Source: Phalacrocorax aristotelis
Taxonomy: Eukaryota; Chordata; Aves; Suliformes; Phalacrocoracidae
Reading direction: 5' to 3'
DNA: 64,000 nucleotides
Assembly: GCF_949628215.1 (NCBI RefSeq)
Contig: NC_134288.1
Location: 1,798,001-1,862,000 of the forward strand
Positions 11,187 to 26,100 of the stretch are shown piece by piece; within the stretch, counting starts at the first letter, position 1; every line of letters begins with the position of its first letter. The position numbers and the translations under genes were made by a program. The notes beneath the pieces were generated by a model. It made no database searches and was not told the origin of the DNA. It was given only the letters and a program-made list of their open reading frames with translations.

Positions 11187-14100
11187 CTTTAGGGAGACAG
11201 TAAGGAAAAACCCAAACATAAAATAAAAATGCACATACAGAAGCTTGCTCTCTGATATCGTGCGGACTCTGATGGCGTGAGGGACTAAGCAAAGAGATTG
11301 ACTATCAGGTGAAAGAAGCAGTAGCAGTTCTTGAGCAAGACACTCAAAATCAGCTTCCCCAATTTCTAGAAATGTGCCGTTTTGCATTTCACGGTACGGA
11401 GGCTTTCTGTGAAGCAGACTAGAGTTTGCAGACTATGCCTGGCCCAGCTATAGGTCAGAGCACAGCACAGGCAGCATGAAGGCTGAACTTGTTCTGGAAC
11501 TGCAAAATTTTAATATGCCACCCTGCACCAGAGCCATAGTCTTCCTTCGTACCTTCATGTCTAGTTAGGAAGCCTAGCCCAAGGACAGAGCCTATGCTGC
11601 ATTCTCAAGAGGTTCCAGTAGGTGATTTTTTTACACTACTCACACCCCAAGAACAGTTAAAGCCTATTCATACAGTGCTCGTAACACTAGAGGCCTCTGT
11701 ATCACTGCTTTAAGCATACACCACTCCTTGCTCTGGTCTCTCTCCATCGTAACACTTCTTCCCCGTGTCCAGAATTGTTCCCATGATTGCTCAAGAGGAA
11801 AGGTCTCAGTGCATTGCAAGGCTGTGAGATGACACTGCACAAATACAATATGGTAAAAGCCCTAGAGATCTTCTGTTTGCAGACAGAAATAAACCTCAGA
11901 TACCCAAAATGTCTGCAAGGTGCTCCGGCTGCTCTCAACTGCCCCACACTCACCTTTCTCTCCGGTGTCTCTGCCAATTGCCAGCTATTAGCTTTCAGGT
12001 GGTACAGCTCATCAAACTTCATGCTGATGTCTTCGATGGACAACTGCAGGAGATCCCAAAACCCAGCTAGGTCCTGGGCTGTGGGTCTGGGATTGGCATT
12101 AGGGTTCTAGAGGAAAAAAATATAAAAAAAAACACCTTTCAGAAAGAATATACTCTTCTGACAAGCAGAGCAGCCTGCACAGCTTAAGTATTCGCTCCTT
12201 GGAAGTCTACCTGACAAGCGAAACATCAAGAACCCACAGGAGACACCAGCCCTAAAATATATAGAGACACAATGCCATCATTTACAGTCAAAACTATTTA
12301 TGCAAAGATCTGGAAGCAGAGATTCTGTTTCTACTATAGGAGCCTCTCTGTAGCAGAAAGCAATAGCTCTGCTCTCCCCAAAGCTTCCCCAGCTAGTGTG
12401 AATCCTACAGCAGTAGCCTCCAACTGAAGGTCCCCAGCACATGATTTAGAGCTAGAACACTGGTTTCTTACACAGACATCCTGATTTCAGGGTGGGTTAT
12501 AACAGAAATGGACACAATATGAGGCAAAGCACAGCTCTGACACCTGGAGAACTTGCATGCCAGCATACAGAATCCCAAGAAGCCAATATAGGTTTCATGA
12601 GCAAAATTACTTTGCTACATCCCTCCACAGAACAACCTGGAAGTATCAGTATTTCTCAGGCTAGGTTGAAAAACTTTAAGTAGCTTAAGGTTCTCCCAAG
12701 AACAGAATTTTCCCAGTTCTGAGACATCTGAACTGCCATCATAGGCTTGGATTGTCTCAGGAAAGCATGGGAATAGATCTGGGCAACTCAACACAAAGCA
12801 TCAAGAGAGACCTCAGCACAAAACTCTGCTGAAATCCTGGTGGCTAGCGGTGTTGCTGCTAAGCTCTCAGCTGTGATCAGCTGGAGATCAGCAAGCAGGT
12901 GCTCAGCACTTCACTCCCTCCCTCCTCCTTCCTGAGTTTCTCTAAGTTGTGGGGTGGTTTTTTTTTTTTTCATTCTCAAGTAAAGGGGAATTCATTTCTG
13001 AGGAAGTTTGCAAAATCCATATCACAATAAAGCTTGAGGGGCAAATCAGCACAGATTCCTACACAGTCCCATGTCAGCCCTGTTCAGCTATCAGCAAGGG
13101 CAAACCCTTGCATTACATTTGAAGAGATCCGAGTCAAACAGTGCTGTGTGACCAGTGAGGGACAATCCTGTTGGGACTGTTTTACCATCCACATAATCTA
13201 CATGCAAAGCAAGCATGTTTGGAGAACAGTAGACTTTTCAAACATTTCCCCCCTATTTGGCAAAACCTTGGTGGTTCATCTCAAAAAGCCCTTTAGAAGT
13301 TACAGGAAGGAGGCAGTTTCCAGGACACACAACAATGTCGCCGGCTGACAATTCAGCCTCACAGAGATTCAGTGTGTTCAGCACACCCTGACCAGCAGTT
13401 CAGGAAGATTCTCCTATGCTCATGCAAGCACCTAAGGGAATTGCAAACACTCATCCCTGAGCAGGGCACAGCCCAAGAACTGCCTATTCAGAAGAGAGAT
13501 TGAGGCAATCAGCCTCCCACTGCTCAGCTGCTGTTTTAAATCAGCATCCATCCATCACAGCATGGTGGTCTGGTTGTAGGCTACAGCTGCTTTGGCTTTG
13601 CTTTTGCAGTGACAGTAGCCTGTTAATACCTGATTATGTTCCCATAGTGCTCATGAAACAGAGATGTCTCCCTCCCAAAACCCAGGAGAAATAGATCCAG
13701 ACTCACCAAGTTTTGTTCACAGAGGCCGTGGAATTGCTGGAACTTCTGTGACATTAATAACTGTGCACTGCCCACTGCACTCAGGACTTTTCCTAAGACT
13801 ATGGAAGACAGAAAAAGAAAAAGACCTCAGCTGAGCAGACTACTAAATGCAGCAACGAACTCGAGTGCTTCTGGAGCAAAGAAACACTCGATTCATTAGA
13901 AAAGGAGTTTCAAAGACCCCTAATGAAGTAAATGCTCTCAGGAAAAGGCGATATATTGAAAAATATAATCTACATCTGTCTTTGCCATTTATTATTGCTC
14001 CTTCTAGAACAGGTCAAAAGCAGGCCAGACTGAGTGTGCAGAAAGTACCTTAAACTGCCTTCAGCCCATCAGACAAGCCACCAGCACAATCTCAGCCAGA

Positions 14101-17100
14101 AGATCTGCTGGCATCTGCTTGCAGATCACAACCTGCTCTTCCACTTATGGAGGAGGTGAAGGTGGCAAGGGACAGAACTGTCTCCAACCTCTATTTACCA
14201 GAAGGGATTAAAATACTGACAGGCAAGGGCTTTTAATACCCAGGACTTCACGTTGCTCTTCGTGGGTTTTCCAAGAAGCTTCTAGGTATGGCAACATTCC
14301 TCTGCTCATTAATGGAAAAAACACCGTATGGGTTTTTCCCTTCCAAAGGCAGGGTTGAGACCCCCACAGTGCATTCAACTGCACCATGAACAGGGATGGA
14401 CTGATTCCCCTTCCCCTCCCTGGTCTGCTGCTGCACCTACTCAATCAGTTCTGAATGTCTATAGGTCTCGGGACAAGTGTAAGCTGGGCTGTCTCTGCAC
14501 CCACCAATTTCTCAGTTACAGAATCTACTAGGAGATTGCTCTTAGAGGTCACAGATACACTGCCACACTGGTCTTGGTGCCTTTTCTTGCCAGAGCACCC
14601 TTGACACAGGCAAAATAAGGACATCCCCTGAGGCAGGGAGAGCCCTGGCACTGCCTGTCCAGCTTGGCAGCCAGTGCAACACCTTACTACAGTAGTATAG
14701 ATGAGCTTCCCCAAGCCCTAGCAGGGACAGTGAGCTATAACTGAGTCTCACCATTATTTCACCTTTCTCAGGTATCAAAAAAAAAAAATTAACCAGATTC
14801 AAAGCAAAGATCCTGCCCTCTGCAGCCTAGTCACCCACTTCTGTCACTCTGTATGCACCATAGGCATGATTTTCAGTGCGAGGACAGGTTGTGCCAACTT
14901 ATTTGAAAACAAGGAAACAAGCCCAATTGGGACTGAACCCAATACAATCAAGTGGCCTTGTGTCCCCGTGCATGTGCTTTTGGTGTATGTAGTACAAATT
15001 CAGTGAAGCTTTCCCGTATGAAGAAACCTCCTCTTTGCTGTGAAGACAAGTCCACCAATTCAACAGATCAAACAAGCTCAGAGGTCACGTTCATCCTACC
15101 CCACTGCCAACTAAACTTTCATCTGCCCACTTGAGTACAATGGGTTAGGCAGGGAGGAAGATTCCACAGCCTCCCCGAAAGCAATCCATTTAAGCTTTCA
15201 GCAGTTTTGAATGGTCAGGAGCCGCACCATCCCCTGAGAAACTTCTGCTGCTGAAAATAATGTGCTGCGTCACAGTATTTTTTCTTACCATATCTGCTAT
15301 AGGAAGTTACCTTATCCATACTCATCTCCGTGTTCTACCCTTACTCCATGGGGTCACCGCAATTTAACTGCAAAAAGCTGATCCAATACTCAATTACAAC
15401 TCCTCCTTGACGGAGGAGACGCTAGGCTGCTCCAGTCTGGTGTCCAGAGCCTGACAACACCTACCTTCTTCAGAGAGATTGTTCTCTTTGGTCTCCTGGT
15501 CCATCTGGCGGCACCAGCCTTCTAACCGCTCTGTTTCTGCCTGCAGCAGCTTCAGAAACCAGTACCCATCCCGCCGGCAGGCTCCTGGCTGTGTGGGTTC
15601 TGATGGTGAGGTGGAGGATGTCTCAAGCCAGGGGTCAGGAGGAGGGAGAGATGAAGGCTCGAGGGCTGGGTCATTGTTTTCTCCATAGGAGAGGTTTCTC
15701 TTAATCTGTGAGGGCTTGGCTGGTTGCCTGGTAGTGGCATCAACACCAACGGAGTTGTTGTGTTGGGGGCACTCAGCAAGGCTTCTCTCAGATGATTTAC
15801 AGCTAGAGTTATTAAGTTCCTGTGTGTCAGAGTCTGCGTCCTGTTTGGAGGACATGCTGCGAGAGTGGCTGTTTCTAGAGAGATCAAAAGTAAACATTAA
15901 ACAGCAGAACTCAACCTGGCTGGCCTCACACACTGACAGTGAAATGCATTTGTTTATTATGCCTGCAGCTGAGCCTCACCCTGCCCGCCCTGCCCCTCCT
16001 CACACACAAACACACACCACACATTCAGACAGACAAAATTATAAGGTTGCCTGCTTACTGCAATAGGCCGTTCAGACGAGAGGACTGACGCACATCTATA
16101 ATTACATATTGTACTTTTTTTTATTTCAAACTCCCATTCATTTGGCTGTTTACAGAACAAGTGCTTTTTTGCAGCGGGTGTGTGCTGTGGAAGAAGAGCT
16201 CTCCATGGGCCCCCATTCAACACCACTCATATTGGAACAAAGAAGGGGAGAAGGTCTAAGCAAAAGTGAGGAAACTGCAATTTAAAAGAAAGGAAACTAC
16301 AAAAGCTTGCGTCTTTCACTTACCGCCACTCGTCCTCTACCTGTACCCCGATGGACTGGAATTTGGTGGCTGGTGGAGGAGGCTCCTCTTTTGCCACTGG
16401 CTGAAGGCAGTCAACCTTATTAAACAAAAAAAAATACAGACAAAACCAGACACAAGAACTTGCTGCTGGAATTCACATTAGTAGACCAGGAGTGCTGCAC
16501 ACACACAGCATGCTGACACCACACACCAACTGGAGGGCTGTCTTAGGAGAGGCACAAGGCTACCACTCAGGTCTGCCTCCACTTGAGCATCAGGACTGTA
16601 TCCTGCTGGGCTGCTGCCAAGTATCTGCTCTAAGAGCACTCAGGTCTGCCATCCACTGCTGTTTGCATGGCTGTGGGACGCTGGGGAAGGGCTGTGTCCC
16701 CCTGAGGGAGGAGCTGCATGTGTGGCATCCGACACAGGCGAAGGCCAAAAGATTCAAGAGAGGGCAGATATCTGATTAAGACAGATAGCAAAGCCCAGCT
16801 TCCTCTCTCCTAGGGACTGATAACCTCCATAGCTCTGGATAAGAGGGTTAGGAGGTTTTAGGAGGGAAATCCAGGCTGTGGGGCCAGTGGCTGGGGAACC
16901 AGCTCAGAAAAGGAACAGGGGAAGATGGCAGTCAGCCTCTCCAACATGAGTTCTCTTGCCTCGCTGCCCTTTCAGCGTGTGTTTTGCCCCACTGACCCTG
17001 CAGAAAAGCCTTCGCTATCACACGTACCTAACTCGCCAGCTAGCGTTGCTATAAAGCCAATGGAGAACTTATTCACACCCACACATGGTGGCTCAAAGAC

Positions 17101-20100
17101 CAGATCCTGCATTTAGACCTGCCCAAGCGCTCAAGGTCCTATCTGCAGGTAATAGCCTGCAGCACTGACCAGCACTTTGGGACAAAACAAGTGTTCACAG
17201 CAGCCAGTGTCTCTAACTGGGAAATCTGTCCACAAGAAGAGTGTACAATTGTAGATAAATTAAGTTTTGCTGAATGAAGCATGGATTTACACTACTCAGT
17301 GGGTTCTCATTTGACTATGTAATCAACAGCTCATTTCCCTTGATTTCCACAGAGCTAAATGATTCCAGCAAGAGAAGGAGCAACCTGCTGAGAACAGTGG
17401 ACAGCAAGGAATTGCTCCCTCCTGCCTACAGCCCTGGGGCCATTTCACACTGCAGCAGACCATACTACATGGATGGCAAGTAGAAGGGCTCACCTCTCAG
17501 AAGAAAGTTGTCTCTAGAATCATGATGGACAAGGAGCAGATTGATGTTAAGTAACACAGTACAGAGCACAGGCTCAGCACAGGCATACTAGCAGCAAAAG
17601 GCCTCCTTAGAGGGAAGTTAACATGGTCCCACTGCTTTATGAAACATTTCGATTTTTTACTAAAAGAACTTAGTCCTTTCTGGTCTGTTATGGAAAGCTT
17701 CTGCTGTATTTCACCCCCAGGAACACAGGAAGTTAGTCTGACAAGGCAGTTTCTCTTGCTAATTCTAAGTGACTTCAGATGCACACCTAGTCACACAAAA
17801 TGCACACGCTAAATGGATGGGTTAAAGACATTCCTTAGGACAAAGGAGAACAAACTATTCCATACTTGTATTCCTATAGACGACAGCTTTCTTTTGGGAA
17901 TATTCTCCACTTTAGGCTCTTCGTTAGTCAGAGTCCCTTTGTCACTTTTCAAAGTTGCATTTTTCTGGGGTAACTCTGGAGTCTCTCTTGCTGGAGTCAC
18001 AACGCTTCCCCTCGTCACACTGGGTGTCCTGGTGCTGTCCAAGCTGTCTGAAGAATTGCTGAGTCCTGACTGGCTGGTCACCTCGCTCTTGTGGTCCTGG
18101 CTGTCCAGGTAGGTGTCCTGCGCCGATTCAGTGCTGCTCTGCACAGTGACAGAGATGAACGGCTTTGATGTGGTCCGAGGTGGGACAGGTGGTGGAGTCT
18201 TTTTATATGCCACTAGGCATGATGAACCTGCAGTAATGGAGGTGGGAAGAATAGAGAATGCAAAAGACAGATTGGGGGGGAGAGAGATACAGTAAAAGAG
18301 AAAGAAAAAGCAGGTCAGTCACAACATCCAAGAGGAGCCTCCAAGTAGAAGCTAGAGGCAGAAATGCAGAAACAGCCTACAGCCAGCAGCTCACACTGGG
18401 CAACCCAAACCAAAGCATAAGGGGAAGCAGAAGGCAGAGCCAGAGCTAGCTTGCAAAAGAAGTCGAAAGGAATACCATGACGTGCGAAAGGCTGGAAATG
18501 GAGAAGAGGTATAGAAAAGCCTCCCAAGAATGCTACAGTGTTTGGCAGGTGTAAGCCTCCACGTTGGGGAAATTTTCTTTGGCTAAACCCTATGTTTTAG
18601 TGTCCTAGTATAGCCAAGTGCCTCGGCTCTCTGTCCCATCAGTTGACAAGTTTCAGTGTCTGGACCAGGCTGGTGTTTTTTCCTATAAAAATGGAAAGAA
18701 GCCATAAAGTTTGTTAGATGCTGATGGTAGGAACAAACAATTGTGAAGTACCTTAAAAACCTAGCTGCTACGCGTTAGAGGAAATTACATCATCTGAATG
18801 CAACAGCTCAAGAGTGGCAAGGCTGCTGCCGCCCCACGTCCCCATATCCAACCAGTAGGGAGGCTGAAGATGTGCTCCCAGTAAGCACAGAGCACACAAA
18901 TCCACTGCATATATATTCACAGACACGGCTGGCCACACAGATCACAGAAGAGCACCCACAAGAATATGGACAGCAGCAATGGCCTCATCCTGCTCCTGTC
19001 TCTGGCTTGACAGGATGGAAGTCCAATAGTGAAAATGTATGTACAAGGTGGGTCCTGCAGCAGCTGCACTTGGGCACTCAGACTGCCCAGTTCCTGGCCC
19101 CTGGAGATACAAGCCCCTGAGACCAAAGTTCTACTCCAGCTGCTGTCCAGACAGGACAGACTGTGCCAGGCAGGGCACGGCCAGACAAGCACACTGATCA
19201 GCCACCTACACACAACTGACCCCTTTTATCCCCTCAGCCCTGTATTCCCCACTCTTGTTCCTCCCCAAGTCACCAAAACCCCTTTTCTTGTTCCACCTTT
19301 GGTTCCTCCCCTAAATATCCCATTAAGTCCTGTGCAATCCCAAACTGCTTTTCCCCTGCAGCCCGTAACATGTCCCAGCCCTTGACAGCAACCTCCCTGG
19401 TCCAAAAGGTGATCTGGAGAGCTGCTCCCCATGGCTCATGGTGATGGGTGTCATGCCTGGACAGCAGGGCTGAGGCTCTCTGAGACAGCCCCAGGAGGAG
19501 CCTAGATAAGGCGTTCAGTGGTCAGGGGTCTCTGGCTCAGGGTCCCACCTGCCATTGTGTCCCCCTGCTCTGGGCTTGTGCAGATGGGCCTGTGATGGGC
19601 TGATGGCCTCTGCGAGGGACCTGGGAGTTGCCCAGCAGGGTGTGATTTGGGCTCCCCCCTGCTACTGCCTGAGCCCCTTCATGGGTATGCAAGGAGCTTT
19701 ATCACACATAACACTGCTCCGCTCCAAGGCATAACCAGAGAGGCTCACACCATCCCTTCTCCTTGCACCAGCACTGCCTAGCCACCTGTTTCACCTCCTG
19801 GGAGGGCCACGCTCCTGGAGTGAGAAACTTAGTGCTGCTGCCAGGTTCCTCCTAAGGGGCTTGTAGGTCTGTATGGCTGCGGTGTGCTGAGTCTGACAGT
19901 CCCACCCCTGCTAGAAGGGAGCTGCGGGATCAGGGCTGCTGCAGGTTTCAGGGTAACTCTGTGCTGTCCAGGCAGTGCCTGCAGGGATTAGCCTTCTCTT
20001 GCCTTGGTGTCTTGGTCACGGTGCACAGCTGTGCTTTGGTCCTGCAGGCTGCGTAGGGAGCTTCACTGCTCCAGGCTGTGAGCCGATCAGCTCCATCACC

Positions 20101-23100
20101 ACCCCGGATCACGGAGGGCCAAGTTGTACCTTACACATTAAAAGGTAACAGTCCCCTACTCCTGGACTTGGTGAGTTAGCGAGTTACCAAGGCGTGTTTA
20201 TAGTCCCTTTCCCAAATCAATGACAAACTGAGCATCCCTGTGTAAGTCACTCCAGTACAGTGGTGTGGGAAGCTCTGGCAGTGGCAGGGCTGTCACTCTC
20301 CTTGGTTTCTGCTCCAACCCATAGTCCTCAGTCTCCAAAGGGGGTCTCATCCTTCAAACAAACCCCATGCGCCATCCTGTTCCAAGCACACCTTCCCCCT
20401 AGCCCTTGACATGCAGACGGTGACAGGTATTATATATAATTATTATAATATTAACAGACCCATACATGTCCCATGTCACCCAACCAACAATACAGATAGG
20501 CTGTACAAACCCGAACCCAGTTTTCTAAGTGTTTTCCTAGTACAGCTCTGGTGACCGCAGGGGCTGTCACTCCCTTGGGTTCCCTGCTCCAGCCCATACT
20601 CCCTGATCTCAGTAAAGTTTTGAACCTCAAATTGCAGGCTCCTACCTCCCGCTGCACTGCCCAGTCCCATACAAAACCTCCGCAAAACTTGCTGACACAG
20701 TGATAGTATATGCAGGTATTTTTTTTATTAAAAAATACAGATAGACTGTTTACCATTTCCATCCCCAGTAGCCACCAGCGTATTAACAAATTAGTACCAG
20801 ATGAGAGACCAGCTTTCTCTATCAGGAATCCTTTGACTGCTTGGGGACTGTGAGGGCAGGCAATGGTACCTGCTGCTTCCCAACATCACCTTCCACTCCC
20901 AAACCGCACTGCCTACATGCCCTGGGGAGCTCACCACTGGTCACTTGATATTTTGATCTTTCTGAGCAATTGGACACAACCAATGCTGGCTCAGCCCATC
21001 ACAGGGTGCCTTCTGTTCCCTGCGTCATTTTAGCACAATTAACAGGATTATCAAATGGACGTGGTCCAAACTGATTAGAGGTATGGGAAGGGATGTTTCA
21101 GGTGACATGAGCCTCTCAGTAGCTCTTTTTCCTCCCCAGACAGGACCCTCTGACTGCAGTAGATGTTGCCCACACTTGCAGGGTGTCCCAGCTGCCTCAG
21201 TCTCTAATGGGGTCAGAGCCAGTCCCAAGCACCCCTGGGAGCACAGCTGCACCCCTGCAGGGAAATTGCACAGCTACACCATGTACCTTATTGACAGTTT
21301 TACACATGCCTGTATTTATACATCCCAATATTTACCATGTTAACAGATGAAGTTCCACTTCAAAGAAGGAACTAAAAGGGAAGGGTTACAGAGAAGGAGA
21401 TCTATGTTTCCAAAAGCATTTATATGCCCAAAGATGCCGAGCAGCACTGTAACAGTGCTACTGCTACAGCAGAACTGAGGAGCCTATGGCAGGGTCGCCA
21501 ACCAAGCTGCCTTTCAGTGGGAATCTGGATAGGAGCTCAGAAAGGCACAAAACTCATACCAGTTCCCCCCAGCCCTCCGGAATACACCAAGTCCAGCACA
21601 AATTGTGCAGTGTCCTGATGGCTACAACAGTGGGACCTATCCTGACTGCTCACCCTAGCCCTTACACCACCTTCTGACACATGGCTCCCATGGCTGCAGG
21701 AGGGACTTACAGTAGGGAGCCATGTAGCTGGTATAACTGGGACAGGCTACCGTGTCTGGGGACTGGGTTATTTTCCAGCCTGATCAGCACCCAGCGCTGG
21801 CACATGCCATGTAAACCACTTAGGACAGCCTGAGCCCACAGCTGCTGTGTCTCCAACCAGGACAGGAACTTATTATGCACTTTTAGTAAATCATTGTAGG
21901 TGGTTTTTAAAGGTCAGATGCAAGTGCTTCAACTTGTCAAATTTACATGCCAAAACACAGCTAGACATATACTTTAGCTAATACTTACTCAGTCATGTAA
22001 ATAGCAAGTGCAGTGCAAGTTCATCACTAATGGATGACTAAAAGGGCACTGGCATTCACCCCCTATCCAGCAGTCCCACCTCATCACCTTTCCCATGCAG
22101 AGTGGAAGTCCCTACACTCAAGAGAGCAGCAGGACCTGCTGCAGATGCTAGAGCAGCACCAGCTCAGAAGTGTTTCGCATCTCCAGGCAAGTCAGGCCTG
22201 CCACTGGGATGCCTCTTTCAGAGGTACCAGATTAGATGGCACCACTTGTGCAAGCACAGGTTGACCTGTACCCCAAAGCTGACCTTTACCCATGGGTGTT
22301 GCTTTACAGGATCTGGTTCATTGTGCAAAGGTACAGATTGCCAGCACAGCAGGAGCAACAGTCACTGCGCAATCAGTCCCTCACTTTCCTCGTGTTCTCT
22401 CTGCTGGAAATCCCAAAAAGCCTCCTTACTGTAGATCTGATCAAGTCAAAAATTGCTTTATTACAGATGTTCACCTGCTCTGCCCTTACAACAGAAGTCT
22501 TGACTACACCTGCCTGACGCAGAGCACAGCATGCTAACACCAGTAAAGCATTCCTCACATTGGTACAGCTGCAAGAGCTTTGCCCTATCACAGACAACTG
22601 CCCCAGGAGCTGAATGGCCCCTTATGTGCATGCTGAAATAGTTCATCTGCTGCCAACACTTGCTTGTGCAGGACACCACCACTGAAGACAGAAGGTTCCA
22701 CCCTAGATGTGCATTAGCGAGCACAAGAGCAGCCCACGTCTTTGGCTGCTCTGGCGCTCGTCACTGCACACTCATCACTACCCTCCGAGGGAAGCTGCAC
22801 AGGCCACCAGAGAGCCCTGCCAGCTGCACAGAAGGAAGCCACTGAGCACCCCATGGATGAGGAGCACCCATACAGTCCCTCTGCCAGGGCTGTCTGACCA
22901 GAGAGCATCATCTTAAGTAGCTACAGCAATTTCTAAGCCAAGTCTTATGCCCGGTCTTGTACAGCCCATCCCAACAGAGCTGTGTAGGAGCAGCCTGAAC
23001 AGAGTGATCATAGAAGTACCCTTTGATAAGCTGTGGCTACACTGCCAAAACACAGGACACTCGCGCTGCCTCGCATTACTATACCGGGGGCTACAGCAGC

Positions 23101-26100
23101 TATTACTTAGGACACGGAAGAGCTACTGAAACTGGCAGTGAAGAAAGCCTGTCCATTTGGCCCCTGTCTCCCCATGGCCTCTGTCCTGCCTGAGGGAGAG
23201 TACACAGCCCAGGCGCACCAACTGCCTGGGAACCCTTGCCACCCAACAGCAAGCCTGCGACATCGTCCTGCTCGGAGCTCAACCGATGGGAGAGGCCTGA
23301 GGGGTTTGCTGGCATGTTTACTAGCAGCACAGCTGAAGTTTCCCAGCTGCTGTTTACACCCACAGGGCTGTAATGTAATTAGGGAAAGTAAATCAACTGC
23401 TATCTGATATCGAACGCTGAAGCCAGGCAAAACAAAGGCGAGGGCAGTACCTCAGCACAGAGAGGCAGTAGAGTTTCCCTGGGAAGATCAGTGGTGTTGA
23501 GAGTCAATAACCTAGATCCAAGTTCATCCTTCTGCCTACCGACAGACAGTACGAATACTGTTTGTGCTGCTCTATATACAGCGGGAAACTGCAGCATCCC
23601 CTTGTCTTGTTCCTGGGGATCCCTTAATGCTCAGCTGAAGATTCTGCTAAAAGGGAATCACATAGTACCAACAAAAAATGCCCATTAATGTACGGGTGGT
23701 CAAAGGGTTGATTATGTGAGCTGTAAAAACAAGTTTACAACTCTAAGAAACATTGCAAATGAAAGAAACAAGAGAATCAGGAGTCTTGAAGAACTGGGGA
23801 TGCTTTGATAAATGCAATTGCAAATTAACCCCACCGAAGCCCTCTGCAACCATAAACCAGGGACTTGAGACTATGCAGCAAACCCAGGAGCCACACCTTA
23901 CCTAAAATAGGTTTTGAAAGCAAAAGTCAGCATAAGCCCACCTAGAACAGTCTGCCCTTCTCCCTCAATACTACTCTGAACTAAGTTCAAGCATTACTTG
24001 CATCTGTGGGAAGAGACAAGATATTGAGGCAGCCAAAACCATCCCGGTATTTCTGTAGGAGAGAGATGTTACTGGACCAGCTGAGCAGGCAGCATGCTCC
24101 CATGGCTCAGAGGGCAATCCCACCAGTTAGGAGCATCCCAGTTGCTAACTTTACCCCTCCAAAGGGCTACAGCTCAACAGGGTATGAATCTGCTTTTGAG
24201 TTGTTGCATGTTATAGCCTAAATTTTACAATCAGCTTGTGCTATATGTGGAGCTACAATCCATGTGGGGACTGGAGCAGGTACACATCATCTTCTGCAGC
24301 ACCATCGACTAAGTTTGCTTGTGAACATCAGCCACACTCCAAAAAGGTGTGTAAGAACAAGGAAAATGTTTAAGTTTTGCTTAAGCTTCCAGCTTTGCAG
24401 CACTAGCCTCCTCCTGCTTATAGGATCTTCTCAGGCTTATTTAAGCATGCTGTTAGAATTCACAACTGTGCTGTGGATGATTGATTTTTGGGGGAGGGCT
24501 GGCTGTTTATAGTCTTCCTTGCATAATTATTTTTAGAAAGCAGCATGTTTCCAAATTAGCATCTTCCACATGACATTACCTGCCGCTCCCAGGGGCTTGG
24601 GCAATACCCACTGATGTAGCTCCATGCAGAAGAGCTATATTGCCAGAGCCTTACCCTGGAAAGCCCTCCTGACCCCCAAACCAGTTGGGCACACTGCAAA
24701 CCTCTCCCTCTCCTTCCAGAGAGCCAGTTATTTGCTTTTTGAAATACTAAACATAAGTCATAAAAGAATATTAAATCCAGCACTGCCTTAAGAAGTTCCT
24801 GTTCAAACATCACTAGGCTGTGCTTACCAGCTCAGTACCTGGCAGCACCACCAAGATCATAGCCAAGGTATTTGGTTTTAGATTTAAATATCATAATTGC
24901 CCTCAAGTGTGTCTAGCATGAAGTGCCCAGTTATTTTATCGCTATTGCTGATTCAATATAGCCTGGTGATATTTCTAATAATTCCAGTGACTTCAAGGAC
25001 CTATTCAAGCCATCCTCATTTTTATTAAGTTATCTCAAAGGCTCCAAGCCACAGTCAGTTGTGAAGGCAAGTTAGACTGTCCTCGAACATGTCAGCAGGG
25101 CTCAGACTGCTATCAGTTTCCTGCTCCATGCATCCCCCCCTAAATTTTACCATGGGAAGATCTGAAGAAATGACCTCATTTCCTTGTGCATAAAGCAACA
25201 TGCTCTGAAATAATCTCTCCTACTACAAGCCAAGTTCATTTGTCTTTTAAATGAAACAACCCAATAATCTTGCAGCAAATGAGAACCACTATGAGTTGCA
25301 TTATCCCCTCCAGATTTTGGCTGTATGTCTTTGGGCTTGCGTTTGCCACAGGGTCTCACAGATGGAAGGAGTTGCATTTAGAGGCAGTTTTCAATAGCAA
25401 AGGGAACTGGAACGGCCGCATACCGAGCAGCCTGACCTCTGATTTTCATCAACTCACAGAACACTTCAAGGCTGAAACTATAATGAACTGCAGGATGTTT
25501 TATTTGTAGAGAGTCCAAGTAAAAATTATCCCCAGTTACAATTGCTACTGAAGACAATATAGATCTTTATTGATTTTATGGTTCACAGCAATCACTTCAG
25601 ACCTTGTTTTTCTGCTAAAACAAAATGTTTCTAGCCTTTATGGCCACAGCACATGGCCTCCTTGAATCTGTATCTGGCCTGTATAGAAGCTGTTTGAGCA
25701 TTCTGCAGCTTGAAGGTTAAGACACCTGCATCAGAGGCACAGATGAGAAACCTACCCAAATTTTATTAGTCAACAGGAAAATATTTCCACCTAGACAAGA
25801 TGGGGGATCCATGCGAAGATGCCACCTCTTGCTGAGTCAATGCGTATCGTTAGAGCTCTGGAGAAGTTTTAAAACAAGTCACACTGGTTAAACAAAACTA
25901 CACTCCTAGAAAGCCAAGTTAAGTGACTGCATTCATTTAAAGAGACCGTTTATGGAAATGCTATCAATATCTACTCCCTCAGTGTTTTCCCTTTGTTAAT
26001 CTCAGTAGTACTGATGTTTGAAAAAAGAAAAATCTCACCTCAATACTACACAGAAGAAAACAGATGCCCAACAAGGAAATACATTGCTGACCACGGCTAA

